Part shown: piece after piece, positions 20,791 through 31,390 of the stretch
Numbering within the stretch: position 1 is the first letter of the stretch
Layout of the letters: every line of letters begins with the position of its first letter
Assembly: GCA_963971535.1 (NCBI GenBank)
Contig: OZ020591.1
Span: 18,090,823 to 18,154,822 of the forward strand
Reading direction: 5' to 3'
Source of the DNA: Notolepis coatsorum
Taxonomy: Eukaryota > Chordata > Actinopteri > Aulopiformes > Paralepididae
DNA length: 64,000 nt
Made by a program: the position numbers and the translations under genes
The notes under the pieces: generated by a model
Seen by the model: the letters and a program-made list of their open reading frames with translations, nothing else
What the model was told of the DNA's origin: nothing
Database searches by the model: none

Positions 20791-20844
20791 CCAGCTGTCT
20801 GGTCAAAGTTTTAGAAACTGGTGATTCCCACCCCTAGTAGCTAG

Positions 20845-20998
20845 TATTGGCCTGATAGCGGTATAGGATCTGTGCATCCCTATATATTGGTTCAGCATGT
20901 TCTTACTTTCCTGTTAAGAGTGTAGTGTGAAATAGTGACCTGTCCCTTTTGTTACTTTCAAAAGCAATGGTTACAACAAATTACATTTAAATGATTGT
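20845..20998 (+). other. Intron segment conserved between units A and B
   Basis: TATAGGATCTGTGCATCCC, TTACTTTCCTGTTAAGAG and GTTACTTTCAAAAGCAATGG occur here and at 54680-54745 plus 57985-58060. They lead to a polypyrimidine stretch and the acceptor at 21013-21014. In unit B this segment is split at TTAA by a 3.2-kb insertion. Confidence 0.8.
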
Positions 20999-21014
20999 AT
21001 GCCCTTCTTTCTAG

Positions 21015-22936
21015 ACTCCATGGCCTTACAGCTGTTTATCTGTGAAGAGGAGGTTCCCCCTGAGCAGCAGGAGAGGAGCCCCAGTCTGGTCCAGGAGGAG
21101 CCAGAGCGCCTACAGATTAAAGAGGAACAGGAGGAACTCTGGATCAGTCAGGAGGGAGAGGAGCTTCCTGTCTCTGTGAAGAGTGAACATGATGAAGAGA
21201 AACCTCAGTCCTCACAGCTCAGCCAAACCCAGGACACAGAGCCCCTCCAGATTAAAGAGGAACAGGAGGAACTGTGTCAAGATCTAGAGGAGGCTGATGG
21301 CTCCAAGATGACCTTACAACCTATGAAATGTGAAAATGAAGGTGAGAACACTCTGTCCTCACAACTCAGCCAAAACCGGGACCCAGAGCAGATTAAAGAT
21401 GAACTAGATCAAGGGCTTGAAGAAGCTGATCGCTCCAAGATCACAGTTCACCCAGTGAAATGTGAAGATGGCCAAGAGAACGCTCTGTCCTTCCAGCCTC
21501 TTCAAACCCAAAGGGAGAAAAACAGAGAAGCATACTCTTTACCCAGCACCTCAACTGAACACATGAAAACAGAACCTGAAGGAGAGGACTGTGGAGTAGC
21601 GGAACTAACCAGTAACTTAGATCCAGCTGGTGATTTAGAACCAACTAGAGATAGCCAGCCTCTCTCTTCAGACTGTTCTCTAACTGATACTGATGACAGT
21701 GATGATGACCGTTCTGGAGAGGAGACTGATGACAGTGATGATGACAGTTCTGGAGCTGAGACTGATGACAGTTCTGGAACTGAGACTGATGACGGTGATG
21801 ATGACAGTTCTGGAGCTGAGACTGATGATTGCGATGAATGGAAGGAGAGTGGAGGTCCAGGTTTGATGTCAGTAAAACAAAAGAAGACACAGAAAATACT
21901 AACGTTGTCTAACAGGCCTGGGTTCAGCAAGAAGAGAGATCTGAAGATGCACATAAAAAATCATACCGGAGTGAAACCATTTGGTTGTTCCGTTTGTGGG
22001 AAAGGGTTCATTTTGAAGGGAAATCTGGAGAAACACATGAGAACTCATACTGGAGAGAATCCATTTGTTTGTTCAGTTTGTGGGAAAGGGTTCAATCGGC
22101 AAACAAATCTGAAGACACACATGACATTTCACACAGGATGGAAACCATTTAGCTGTTCAGTTTGTGGGACAGCGTTCAAGTACTACACAAATCTGAAGAC
22201 ACACATGAGAATTCACATAGGAGAAAAACCATTTAGCTGTTCAGTTTGTGGGAAAGCGTTCAAGCACCAAAGAAGTCTGAAGTCACACATGAGAATTCAC
22301 ACAGGAGAAAAACTATTTAGCTGTTCAGTTTGTGGGATAGGGTTCAATGACCAATCACATCTGAAGACACACATGAGAATTCACAAAGGAGAGAAACCAT
22401 TTAGCTGTTCAGTTTGTGGGAAAGGGTTCAAGTACCAATCACATCTGAAGACACACATGAGAATTCACAAAGGAGAAAAACTATTTAGCTGTTCAGTTTG
22501 TGGGAAAGGGTTCAAGTACCAAACAAGTCTGAAGACACACATGATAACTCATACTGGAGAGAAACCATTTGTTTGTTCAGTTTGTGGGAAAGGATTCGGT
22601 AAGAAGGGAGATCTGAAGACCCACATGATAACTCATACTGGAGAGAAAGCATTTAGTTCAGTTTGTGGGAAAGGGTTCAATGACCAATCACATCTGAAGA
22701 CACACATGAGAATTCATACTGGAGAGAAACGATTTAGTTGTATAGTTTGTGGGAAATTGTTCAATATCCAATCAAATCTGAAGGGACACATGAGATTTCA
22801 CACAGGAGAGAAGCCATTTATTGTCCTGTGCCGTGCTGTTTCCATACCAGGCAGTGATGTTTCCAGTCAAGATGCTCTCTACAGCTCCGGAGTAGAAGGA
22901 CTGGAGTATCTTCCCCGATACTCTGAACTTCCTTAA
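21015..22936 (+). CDS. Zinc-finger gene A, terminal exon (C2H2)
   Basis: The exon starts after TTCTTTCTAG; upstream codons to the ATG at 20999 are open but lie in the intron. Joined to MKKHKA it would give about 646 residues of a nuclear DNA-binding protein. The N-terminus has CEEEVPPEQQERSPSL and acidic IKEEQEELW/IKEEQEELC/IKDELDQG repeats with SUMO-like psi-K-x-E sites, then an aspartate-rich TDDSDDDSSG repeat (about 229-280). A first finger is decayed (no cysteines, about 305-322). Ten fingers follow (329-609) with HTGEKPF-type linkers; nine keep C2H2, and one (AFSSVCGKGF) has lost its first cysteine by a 3-base deletion. The last finger stops at KPFIV. The final 30 or so residues (LCRAVSIPGSDVSSQD...) are translated from an antisense LINE-B fragment. 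No KRAB, SCAN or BTB domain is visible. DNA target unknown. Confidence 0.85.
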
Positions 22937-23041
22937 CTGTCTCAGGTGGTAGAGGCGCTGCTTCACCTTCTTTACGACTGAGTCTGTGTGTTGTCCATGT
23001 CAGGTCCTCTGAGATGTGGATGCCCAGGTACTTGAAGCTGC
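22821..23041 (-). mobile_element. LINE-B fragment fused to the zinc-finger ORF
   Basis: On the minus strand it encodes the LINE-B reverse-transcriptase C-terminal segment (MKQRLYHLRQLRKFRVSG, then YSGAVESILTGNITAWYG). It is nearly identical to 62514-62732. The left edge sits at TTGT, shared by the finger exon and LINE-B, and the right edge joins SINE-1 as in unit B. Confidence 0.9.
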
Positions 23042-23469
23042 TATCGAATCCAGCTGTCAGCGGTACCTCCGGCTTGGTCGGTCGTCCATACTAACACGAT
23101 TGGCAATGTTAGCGGGTGGGAAGCCGGTGGGGTGTGTATCCTGGTCGCTGTAAACAGCGACTCCTACAGGTCGGTCGGGGCGCCTGCTCAGTGAGGAAGG
23201 GAACTGGTGGAAGTAGTGTGAGCCTCCCACGCGTTACGCTCCCCCAGTGAGAGTCCTTGCTGTCAGGTGAAAAGAAGCGGCTGGCTGACTCCACATGTAT
23301 CGGAGGGGACATGTGATAGTATCTATCAACCCTCCCTAGACCGGCAAGTGGGGGGCAAATGCGCCCAACGACCAGGAAGGGAGGGAAGGGAATTGGCATA
23401 ACGACAAACAAAATTGGGATGGGAGAAAAATACAGAAAAGGGGGGAGAAAAGGTAGATAAAAAAAAATT
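23042..23469 (+). mobile_element. SINE-1 copy, 5' truncated
   Basis: From ATCGAATCCAGCT (B-box region) through GTAAACAGCGACTCCTAC, GTGAAAAGAAGCGG and AATTGGCATAACGAC, to an A-rich end. Both LINE-SINE and SINE-T1 junctions recur in unit B (62733-63155), so the composite was duplicated as a block. Confidence 0.85.
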
Positions 23470-23683
23470 CCTCGTACCTGGTTCAACTAAGTCGATCAGA
23501 AGTCCCATTATCCAGATTCAATTAACCTGATGTTTGAATCCAGGCTTTCCCTGTTCCTCGAACGCTGATTCAGTCTTGTTAATTTGAACCAGACTTGATA
23601 CTTGATAATTGCGTGCGGTCGCCTCACCTGAAAAGACAGCAGGTGTCGATCGCAGAAATCCTGATTTTCTAACGGCATTGATT

Positions 23684-24825
23684 GATTGAAAACTTTATTA
23701 ACAGATTGCAGAATGGGTACAATTAGAGATGTTCCGATACCATTTTTTCCTTTCCGATCCGATTCCGATACCTAAGCTTTGGGTATCGGCCGATACCGAT
23801 ACTTATCCGATACCAGTGCATACATAAAAAAAAAAAAAAACGATATTATATAATTTTTTTATAAATATAATTTTTTTTTTTTTTTTTTAACAAATACTGT
23901 TTTATATATACTGTTTTTTAGTCATAACTAGAAAGTAATGGTATTTATTCAACAACAGGTGATTGTATAGATTTGTATTAGTATCATTAATCAATGAGTA
24001 TGGGGCTTCAGCACTGCAGATATACCCTACTCCAATGATCCACACGGACATTATACGTTGCTGCACTCGCTACCCACTGGCTCTGCAGATATACCCTACT
24101 CAGTCTGTCTACAAGGCTCCGTTCAGTAGCAGTCGGATCTTTTGTGATTTTTGCACAATAAATATTCAACATTCTCTTTTGAGACTCCGCCTCAGACTCT
24201 TATCATTTGGCACTAAAAGCTAAACATTGTCGCCGATATGGCTGTCCGCAACATGTCATTAATTGTGTACGCGACGTGCAATTGTGCAATTACGACGTTA
24301 CCGTTAGCTAGCATGAGCTACCGGTATATGGGAAGACCATAGAAGACTGTAACGTTACTGGTGACATTGTGATTTAACTTGGAATACTCCTTTGCCAACT
24401 TGCTGTACTTTGCTTGCAGGTCTGCAGCCATTATTGCTGGATTATATGAATAGCCCCAACTTTAGCCAAGGTAATGTTAAAGCTAGCTTTCGGTTAGCCG
24501 TTCAATGCTAATAACACCAGCCACCAAGCGAACCCATGAGCTCGCCGTCAACACCGCTCTGTCGGGACGATGACATTTAAGAAAGTATCTGCTGTTAAAA
24601 TGACAAATGGCATTGACACTTTAATCGATTAAGCACACGTTTGTTTTATAATGCTTACTCAACAGACCACAGTGTTGTTGATAAATTACGTCATATGGTA
24701 TCGGAGCGCAGCATTAGAGGGTACTCGCCGATACCGATACCAGCATTTTAGCCAGTATCGGCGGCTTTTCCGATACCAGTATCGGTATCGGAACAACTCT
24801 AGGTACAATACAGTACGGCTCAATA
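23684..24825 (-). mobile_element. LINE-A 3'-end fragment, split by a hAT
   Basis: ATTGATTGATTGAAAAC, CAGATTGCAGAATGGGTAC and, beyond the hAT, AATACAGTACGGCTCAAT make up a LINE-A terminus of about 60 bases. The same fragment at the same position occurs in T1 copies a (46475) and c (63337). Confidence 0.85.
23724..24801. mobile_element. hAT element, target duplication GGTACAAT
   Basis: TAGAGATGTTCCGATACC (left) and GGTATCGGAACAACTCTA (right) are inverted repeats flanked by perfect GGTACAAT (23716-23723, 24802-24809). CCGATACCGATA subterminal repeats are abundant. At 1078 bp and with no transposase it is non-autonomous. Confidence 0.95.
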
Positions 24826-25321
24826 TCCTCGCCGACAAGTTAAATGCATAATCTATAGGCAAATTTTATGTCCCTCATTACCCCAATCAATCAGATTATA
24901 TTTCTTTAAATGTGCCTGCTGGCAGTAGGCTTAATGGAATGAATAATCTAATAATGAGTTCAACTCTTTCAGAATAAGTAGATAAAAACAAGCCCAAAGA
25001 GTATCTAATTGATACGAATTAATAGATACTTATGAGGATATCTGTACTGTGTGCTTAGGTATCATCACTATATAAATACATGGTTCCCAACGGCTATACA
25101 GTTTCACTATCAATCAGGTTTTAATCTGTTTCGGACATCATCCATACATGCATTGAATTGATTAACCTTTGGTTTATACCAGTGACACCAGTCATGTTAA
25201 TCACCCTCTTGTTCATCATCAGATAACAGTGCTTGAACAGATAAATGCATTTTCTCAAGTTCATTCATCAAAACGTCAAAGGCTTGCAATTGCTCATTAA
25301 TTTTCTCAAGTCACGTACACG

Positions 25322-26507
25322 CAGTGTTGTGCTAGTTACTGAAAAATAGTAACTCAGTTACTTTACTAGTTACTTCATTTCAAAAGTAACTCCGTTACTT
25401 TACTAGTTACGTACACCCAAAAGTAATGCGTTACTGTGAAAAGTAACTATTTAGTTACTTTAAAAAAAATGCTCCCATGCCCTTACAGATACTCAAAATC
25501 TGTTGATCAACTTGACAGTTTCCATTCACATCACTGAACTCTGCTAAGCAATGTGGTCTATACAAACACAAATCTGACACAAACACAAATGTCGAAGTCC
25601 TGACGTAATAAGAAATGCACCGTGCCTAATTGCTCGGGGAGCATGCACGTTTAGGTTTGAGCGCATGCACGCTTAGGTTTGAGCGCATGCACGTTTAGGT
25701 TCTAGGTTGAAAATAAGTGCACGCTTAGGTTGAAGGAACAGCCTTGATGTCTGTCGCCGGAGCGTTTCATTATAACCGTCTTGCAACGTTGTTTAAGATA
25801 TCAATCGTGCATTGCAACGTTAGAATAGTTAGGACATCAATTGTGCATGAAAGGACTATATTTATATTGTTTGATTAGTATTGATGAGATTCCCTGGCAG
25901 ATTCTTACAGTCAAAATCTGTTGATCAACTTGAGTTTCCATTAATTTGCATTCACATCACTGCACTCACCAAAGTATGCGGTGGTCGAGATGTAACGTTA
26001 GTCCAGCCCCTCAAACATGTTCTTTATCTCATTTCCATTTTGTATATTCTCTCTCCCGGTAGTTGGGGAAAAGTGTTCCGTCCCAGCCATTTGCTGTGTG
26101 CCACCTGGTATCATGCTAACTACTAGATCCCTGAAAGCCAGTGGCTTCGGATGAGTCCTGGTCGTTAACGTTAGACTCCGCTACTAGCTTCGTTGAAGCA
26201 TGGGAAGTAGACACAAATTACATTTAACTAAAACGTTCTTTTCTTTGTGCTCGACAAAAGAGAAATAGTAATATCCATGTGAGTAGTGGGCTCCGCCATG
26301 ACACTCAGGACTAGTAAACAAAACACGCCCACAGCACAGCGTGTCCCGGTGAAGTGACCAGACAGGAGAGGAGGACTGCGCTGGATCGCTGACGCTCGCT
26401 AACAATTTACATAAAAAGAACGCTGTAACGAACCATTAATTTAAAAAGTAATGCGTTGGAGTACTAGTTACCGCCTAAAAGTAACAGCGTACTTAGTCCC
26501 AACACTG
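25322..26507. mobile_element. hAT element of the CAGTGTTG...AGTTACT type
   Basis: CAGTGTTGTGCTAGTTACT and AGTCCCAACACTG are inverted. GTTACTTTACTAGTTAC repeats lie inside the left end and AAGTAATGCGTT occurs near both ends. The flanks CGTACACG and CCTACACG differ at one base. T1 copy a lacks the insertion (near 47040). Confidence 0.9.
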
Positions 26508-27215
26508 CCTACACGTCATCAAATCTGTCAAACAGCGCATCTCCTCAAACATTTTAATCCCAGTTACAATATCACAATAACGTGAGTGACTGATACAATT
26601 CAACAATCCACATATTCAGATTCGTCGTAATTCACATCCACAATCCACGCATAGACGCTTCAATGTATGCTTGAATGAAACGCAATCCTGGCACTCCGTT
26701 AAGCAAATACATAAACCGTGTAGAATATGAAACGAATCAGAGCCAAACGCCCGATAGGTTTCATTCATTAAAAATATCCCAGCGGGATTCACATTTGCAA
26801 TGATCCGTTATTAAAATAACCACATTGTGTGTGTCGCGAACGCCGTATCCGTATAACTATGACGTGCATTATTTAGGACAAAGTAAATCCATAGGCTGAA
26901 TATGATTTATTATCAGCATTTTAGGTCTATTATTTTACATTTCAAAAGCCCCCTCTAGAAAAACGAAGCACAAAAACATAATTCATAATGGGATCTAGAC
27001 TGTGAGGAGAGCTGGCATTTCTTTGCGAGGACGTGGCCATGCAGGTTATCCAGCTAACTGAACTTAACCCTGCCCTCGACCAGGTTCAAACTTTTTGATC
27101 TGTTGCCATAGTGATTTAGACAATCGCGCATCGGGGAACCGACAGGTCTAGCTTAAGTCAAGTTATCCTGAAAATTATCCGGCTAACTCAGTTAGCCAGG
27201 TACGAGGAACAGGGC

Positions 27216-27870
27216 CCTCTGGTGGGTCACGTGCTTGAAGCTCTGATCCCTAGGAAGACTTCAGTGGTCAATGTTGAAAGACGAACACATCACATTGGAC
27301 CTGGACTTTAATTTTAAAAAAGAAATGGACTTCCATAATGTTATTACTGTCTATATTGTATGTTGTATGTATCAATGTTGTAGAATGTGGCAGCAATATT
27401 ATCATTTATTGATAATTGTTCCACGGTAACAATTAGGGATTGGAAATGTAGGAGCCAGAATAGTGATTTTGTGTTCATGAAGTATTTATATTCATTTATA
27501 CAACGGCATGCAAATTTCTCGATTCTGATTGGCCATTCACACGTCTTTATTGGTAACAATCCACGGTCCTGGGCTCAGGACCCGCCCACAACCAAATCAC
27601 ATAACCCTCCCCGGCTCACTCCGGGAGAAAACAGGATCGCGGAGATCAAATGGTTATGTTGAAAGCACCATAACGACTAAATATGAAGCGATTCTGTCAA
27701 GGGGAATGTGTTAGTATTTTAAACAATGTTGGATGATGTAATTGATGGGTCTTGACTCAATCTAGAACAAAAGAAAAATCGCGGATTGATTGATAGATTA
27801 ATTGATTGATTTAAATTTCTTCCTTCCTACTTTCTTGCAGCGTTCTCTCTCACACTGTCCGACGCTGGCG
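27216..27870. other. No recognised feature
   Basis: Between T1 and the CA microsatellite there is no gene or repeat that I recognise; the longest frame is 91 codons (27387-27662) and unsupported. Confidence 0.4.
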
Positions 27871-27877
27871 TACCCAC

Positions 27878-27888
27878 AAACACACACA

Positions 27889-27929
<41 letters not shown>

Positions 27930-27949
27930 ACACGCACACACACACTGTG

Positions 27950-27982
<33 letters not shown>

Positions 27983-27998
27983 CACACACACACACACT
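27878..27998. repeat. (CA)n microsatellite
   Basis: About 120 bases of CA dinucleotide with TACA, CGCA and TGTGA interruptions. Confidence 0.95.
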
Positions 27999-28214
27999 CC
28001 TGTCTGCAACAGCGGGGGAGTCAGACTGAGAGAGAAGCAGCGCTGTTTTAAGTGAGCATGGTCTATTGAATTGATTGATTGGTTGATTGCTAATTTTATT
28101 ACTGTACCCCTGGTTTCCAACTGGTTAAGTTTAGGCTAAAAGAAATAAATAAAAAAATAGGGCGAAGAAAACGTTTTTTTCCTATAGGGCAAAGAAAACG
28201 TTTTAATACATTTT

Positions 28215-28378
28215 CAATCAATCATTCCAATAATACACAGTTGGATGTGTTAGTTGGTTGGATGCACTTCAAGCTGCTTCCACATGAGGCAACTTCTCTC
28301 AATCATTCCAATAATACACAGTTGGATGTGTTAGTTTGGTTGGATGCACTTCAAGCTGCTTCCACATGGAGTTGTGGG
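28215..28378 (+). repeat. Direct duplication of about 82 bp
   Basis: TCAATCATTCCAATAATACA to GCTTCCACATG is present twice in tandem with few differences. A shorter doublet, AGGGC(G/A)AAGAAAACGTTTT, lies just upstream (28160-28205). Confidence 0.85.
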
Positions 28379-28483
28379 AACAACTTTTTCTGGCGGATGG
28401 TTTTTTCAATAAATCTTCGATTAATGTGTGTTTATTGTATAGAAATAAGGTTGGATGAATCTGGCAGTTGTATAAAAGCTTTA

Positions 28484-28615
28484 CACCACGTGCAGTCGTG
28501 ATTTGTGACCAATAAACCATGCCTAGGGGGGTCTAACGACCCTCGGCTGCGCCTCGGGCCTAACAACCACCCCTAGGCATGGTTTATTGGTCACAAACCA
28601 CTCCTGCGTGTGATG
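28484..28615. repeat. 130-bp palindrome
   Basis: A perfect 27-bp arm (28503-28529, including CCAATAAACCATGCCTAGG) pairs with 28570-28596. Imperfect pairing extends outward about 19 bases on each side. The roughly 40-base centre holds CCTCGGCTGCGCCTCGG. It could be a fold-back transposon or a hairpin-forming transcript; nothing decides between them. Confidence 0.85.
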
Positions 28616-28619
28616 TAAT

Positions 28620-29165
28620 GCTTAATTATTCTCATTTACACTATTTAATTGAAATATTTCAGAAATCGGTCAAAATAGAGAAATGGCATTTTTGAGTGCT
28701 TTGAACTGTTGTATATTCGATCCCGTTCTATACGGTCAGCCGGAGCCATCTAGATGTCTATGATTCATCTACCTACGTTGGAATTGCAATGACGATCGAA
28801 TATCACCAGGTGTCAGTTTCGCCTACCTTTGAACTGGAATGGCTTGGTGTGGATACACGTTTTCCTTTCTTTTATTTTTTTGGTAAGGGCTCCTCCTGCT
28901 TGAACAGAGATTCACAGCTATCGCCTCAAAATTCCGTTGCCGAAGCATATTTCCCATTGAAACGTACACTGGTAATCGTGATGACGATGCGATCACTTGG
29001 AATTATCCTTTTTGGAATACCTTCTGGCTAAGTCAAGGTATATTCTATGTCTATTTTACAGAACCTGAAACATGTTTTTCTAACAATCACAGTTTTGTGT
29101 TTTACCGGACGTAAAACATGCTCTGCAAACACGATCACAGTTTTGAGTTAAAACGACCCTGCCTA
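28620..29165. other. No recognised feature
   Basis: No coding or repeat signal beyond a doubled CGATCACAGTTTTG-like phrase near 29090-29145. Confidence 0.4.
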
Positions 29166-29167
29166 GC

Positions 29168-29632
29168 GGTCAGGTGGCGTAGCGGAGATTGCGTTCGTCA
29201 CCAACGCCGGAGACGCTGGATTCGCCTGTTCGAATCCAGCTCCCGGCGTGTCATCAGTTGGCTGGCCGTTCACACTAATACAATTGGCAGTATTAGAGGG
29301 TGGGAAAGCTGGCGGGGTGGGTCCGGGTCGTTGTAAACAGCGACTCCTACAGTTCGGTCGGGGCGCCTGCTCAGCGCGGATAGGATCTAAGGGGGGTAGT
29401 GTGATCCTTCCACACGTTACACCCTCTCAGTGAGAGTCCGCGCTGCCAGGTGAAAAGAAGCGGTTGATTGGCTAGACGTGTGTCGGAAGAAGCACGTGAT
29501 AGCCTCCACTCTCCCAGACCGACTGGGGGGGGTAAGTGCGCAGCGACCAGAAAGGGGATTGGGAATTGGCATAACGACTAACATTGGGATGGGAGAAAAT
29601 CTGAGGAAAAAGGAGGGGGGAAAAAGATTAAC
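29168..29632 (+). mobile_element. SINE-1, full-length reference copy
   Basis: The tRNA-like head has an A box TGGCGTAGCGG (29175-29185) and B box TGTTCGAATCC (29227-29237). The body has CACTAATACAATTGGCAG, GTAAACAGCGACTCC and GGTGAAAAGAAGCGG, and the 3' part ATTGGCATAACGACTAACAT ends in GGAAAAAGGAGG. It is the most complete copy and defines the family. Pol III promoter function is inferred from the boxes. Confidence 0.85.
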
Positions 29633-29727
29633 GCTGGCCCCAAACAGTGCAGATGGCGATAGCTGCTGGCCGTGAATGAGTTAATTATCTTTGTATAACT
29701 GCAGCAGCATCCAGTCAGTTCTACTCG

Positions 29728-30153
29728 TTGGATCAATGTCGGGCCCCAGGGATGCTGGAGGCGGTTCCAGGGGCTCAATTTGTAGACAAACTACAAATGG
29801 TCCAAAATGCTGCAGCCAGGCTACTCACAAGGTCAAAAAAATCATGTCACATCACTCCCATTCTGACATCCCTGCACTGTCTCCCGGTACACTATAGAAT
29901 TAACTTCAAAGTCCTCACTTTTAATTTCAGAGCATTCCACCGTCAGGCCCCTATCTACATCACTGAACTCATCCATCCCTACCACAACACTCGCTCACTC
30001 AGATCTGCCGATCAGCACCTCCTGCTGGTCCCCAGGTCCAGGCTCAAAACAAGGGGTGATCGAGCCTTTGAGGTGACGGCACCAAGGCACTGGAACGCTC
30101 TCCCCCTGGACCTGCGAACTGCCCCCTCAGAAAACTCTTTTTTTTTAAACTAA
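29728..30153 (+). pseudogene. LINE-D reverse-transcriptase C-terminus
   Basis: The open frame of 141 codons starts in minisatellite sequence (about 17 residues). It then reads KLQMVQNAAARLLTRS, SLHCLPVHYRINFKVL and GDRAFEVTAPRHWNALPL, the standard C-terminal domain of L2-like LINE proteins. It ends in a T-rich stretch (ENSFFLN) that probably marks a frameshift. No catalytic part is present. Confidence 0.8.
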
Positions 30154-30888
30154 AAACACACATGTTTAGACAGGCTTTTGGTCATACATAGGCACTCTTT
30201 CTTGTCCTCACTGTTTCTATAGTTTTGTTTTTTAATTAGTGACTGATGATTTTATTTAAATTATTTAATTCTATTTTATTTGGTTTCACTGTTTTTAACT
30301 GCTGTCTCTTGTTGTCATTTATTTCTGATTTTTGTTTTTGTTATTAATTATATACTTGCTGTAGTGTAAAGCACCCTGTGCATTCGTGCTGTGAAGGGTG
30401 CTATATAAATAAAAGTCATTCATTCATTCATTCATTCAATGGATGCTTGAGGAGGTTCCAGAGGCCCCAGGGATGCTTGAGGAGGTACCAGAGGCCCCAG
30501 GGATGCTTGATGAGGTACCAGGGGCCCAAGGGATGCTTGAGGAGGTTCCAGGGGCCCAATGGATGCTTGAGGAGGTTCCAGGGGCCCAATGGATGCTTGA
30601 GGAGGTACCAGGGGCCTAGGGATGCTTGAGGAGGTACCAGGGGCCCAATGGATGCTTGAGGAGGTACCAGGGGCCCAATGGATGCTTGAGGAGGTTCCAG
30701 AGGCCCCAGGGATGCTTGAGGAGGTACCAGGGGCCTAGGGATGCTTGAGGAGGTACCAGGGGCCCAATGGATGCTTGAGGAGGTACCAGGGGCCCAATGG
30801 ATGCTTGAGGAGGTACCAGGGGCCCAATGGATGCTTGAGGAGATTCCAGGGGCCCAAGGGATGCTTGAGGAGGTTCCAGGGGGATCAC
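29741..30888 (+). repeat. 30-bp minisatellite, split by a LINE
   Basis: Units GGATGCTTGAGGAGGTACCA plus GGGGCCCAAT start at 30441 and repeat 15 times to 30888, two of them 29 bases long. A partial unit (29741-29779) lies on the other side of LINE-D. Both strands read open; the repeats are not a gene. Confidence 0.9.
29780..30440 (+). mobile_element. LINE-D (L2-like) 3' part inserted in the minisatellite
   Basis: The insertion begins at TTGTAGACAAACTACAAATGG and ends with GTGCTATATAAATAAAAGTC and an (ATTC)n tail. TCAAT on both sides is a likely short target duplication. It carries the C-terminal LINE coding region and a complete 3' UTR. Confidence 0.85.
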
Positions 30889-31036
30889 AAAAAATGGGGA
30901 ATATTTTAACTTCACTATTTCATTCACTAGAAGTTAGTCTAATGAGAGAATATACTGTATAAGAATGACTAAAGCTAAGAAATTAAGGGATTAAAAGGAG
31001 ATGGTTGGGTTAACTTGTGGAACTTGTATACCAATT

Positions 31037-31390
31037 TTTTTATTTTGTATCTCCGAATTTTCTCTGTTTTCTCCCCGTCCCAATTTAGTCGTCGTGCCAA
31101 TCCCCCCTCCTCCCCTCCCCTACCTGGTTGTTGTGCGCATGTTCTCCTACTGGTCGGTACAAGGGAACCCTGAAGTATCCGCACGCTTCCTCCGACACGT
31201 GCGGCGACAGCCAGTGGCTCTCTTCTCACCTGGCAGCGAGGGCTCTCATTGGTGAAGTGTAACACGTGGGAGGTCACGCTGCCTTCCTCAAGTCCTGCCT
31301 CCGCTGAGCAAGCGCCCAGACCTGACCTGTAGGCGTCGCTGTCCACAACGCCAGCTTCCCTCCCCCTAACCCAGCCAAACGAGTTAGTAT
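31037..31390 (-). mobile_element. SINE-1 copy
   Basis: The minus strand gives GTTGTGGACAGCGACGCC, AGGTGAGAAGAGAGCC, TTGGCACGACGACTAAATTG and GACGGGGAGAAAA. The tRNA head is missing. Confidence 0.8.

Larger units (their letters stand above)
19172..20836. mobile_element. hAT element with perfect 8-bp target duplication
   Basis: TAGGGGTGTGACGATAC (left) and CACCCCTA (right) are bounded by identical GTAGCTAG (19164-19171 and 20837-20844). The paralogous place in unit B (54655 onward, CATGTAGCTAGTATCAG) has a single copy of the target and no insertion. The element carries a TG microsatellite, an HE1-like SINE (20021) and another tRNA-like sequence (20590). No transposase frame is visible. Confidence 0.95.
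23470..27215. mobile_element. TIR DNA element T1, copy b, with two nested hATs
   Basis: Left TTCCTCGTACCTGG and right CCAGGTACGAGGAACAGGGCC are inverted. Removing the hATs at 23724-24801 and 25322-26507 leaves about 1.47 kb, agreeing with copy a (46254-47748, 1.5 kb). Termini of GGCCCTRTTCC type suggest a PIF/Harbinger-like element, but no transposase frame is visible and the superfamily is unassigned. It includes the LINE-A fragment at 23684 shared by all three T1 copies. Confidence 0.75.

Noticed and set aside
20999..21014. ATG at 20999 as the start of zinc-finger gene A (likewise 58069 for gene B)
   Set aside because: The codons span a polypyrimidine tract and AG acceptor (TTCTTTCTAG). 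The first-exon module with matching phase is a better start, although the upstream ATG cannot be excluded.
21015..21300. FiNZ, KRAB or SCAN domain in the zinc-finger N-terminus
   Set aside because: The acidic EEEVPPEQQE and KEEQEELW blocks do not show the conserved residues of those domains as I know them.
27795..28030. CVCVCVC or HTHTHT frames
   Set aside because: CA microsatellite translations.
29168..29245. tRNA gene
   Set aside because: A and B boxes are good, but the sequence continues into a repeated SINE body present in several copies.
30378..30962. Repeat proteins with RRFQGPNGCL or PPQASIGPLV
   Set aside because: Translations of the 30-bp minisatellite on both strands.
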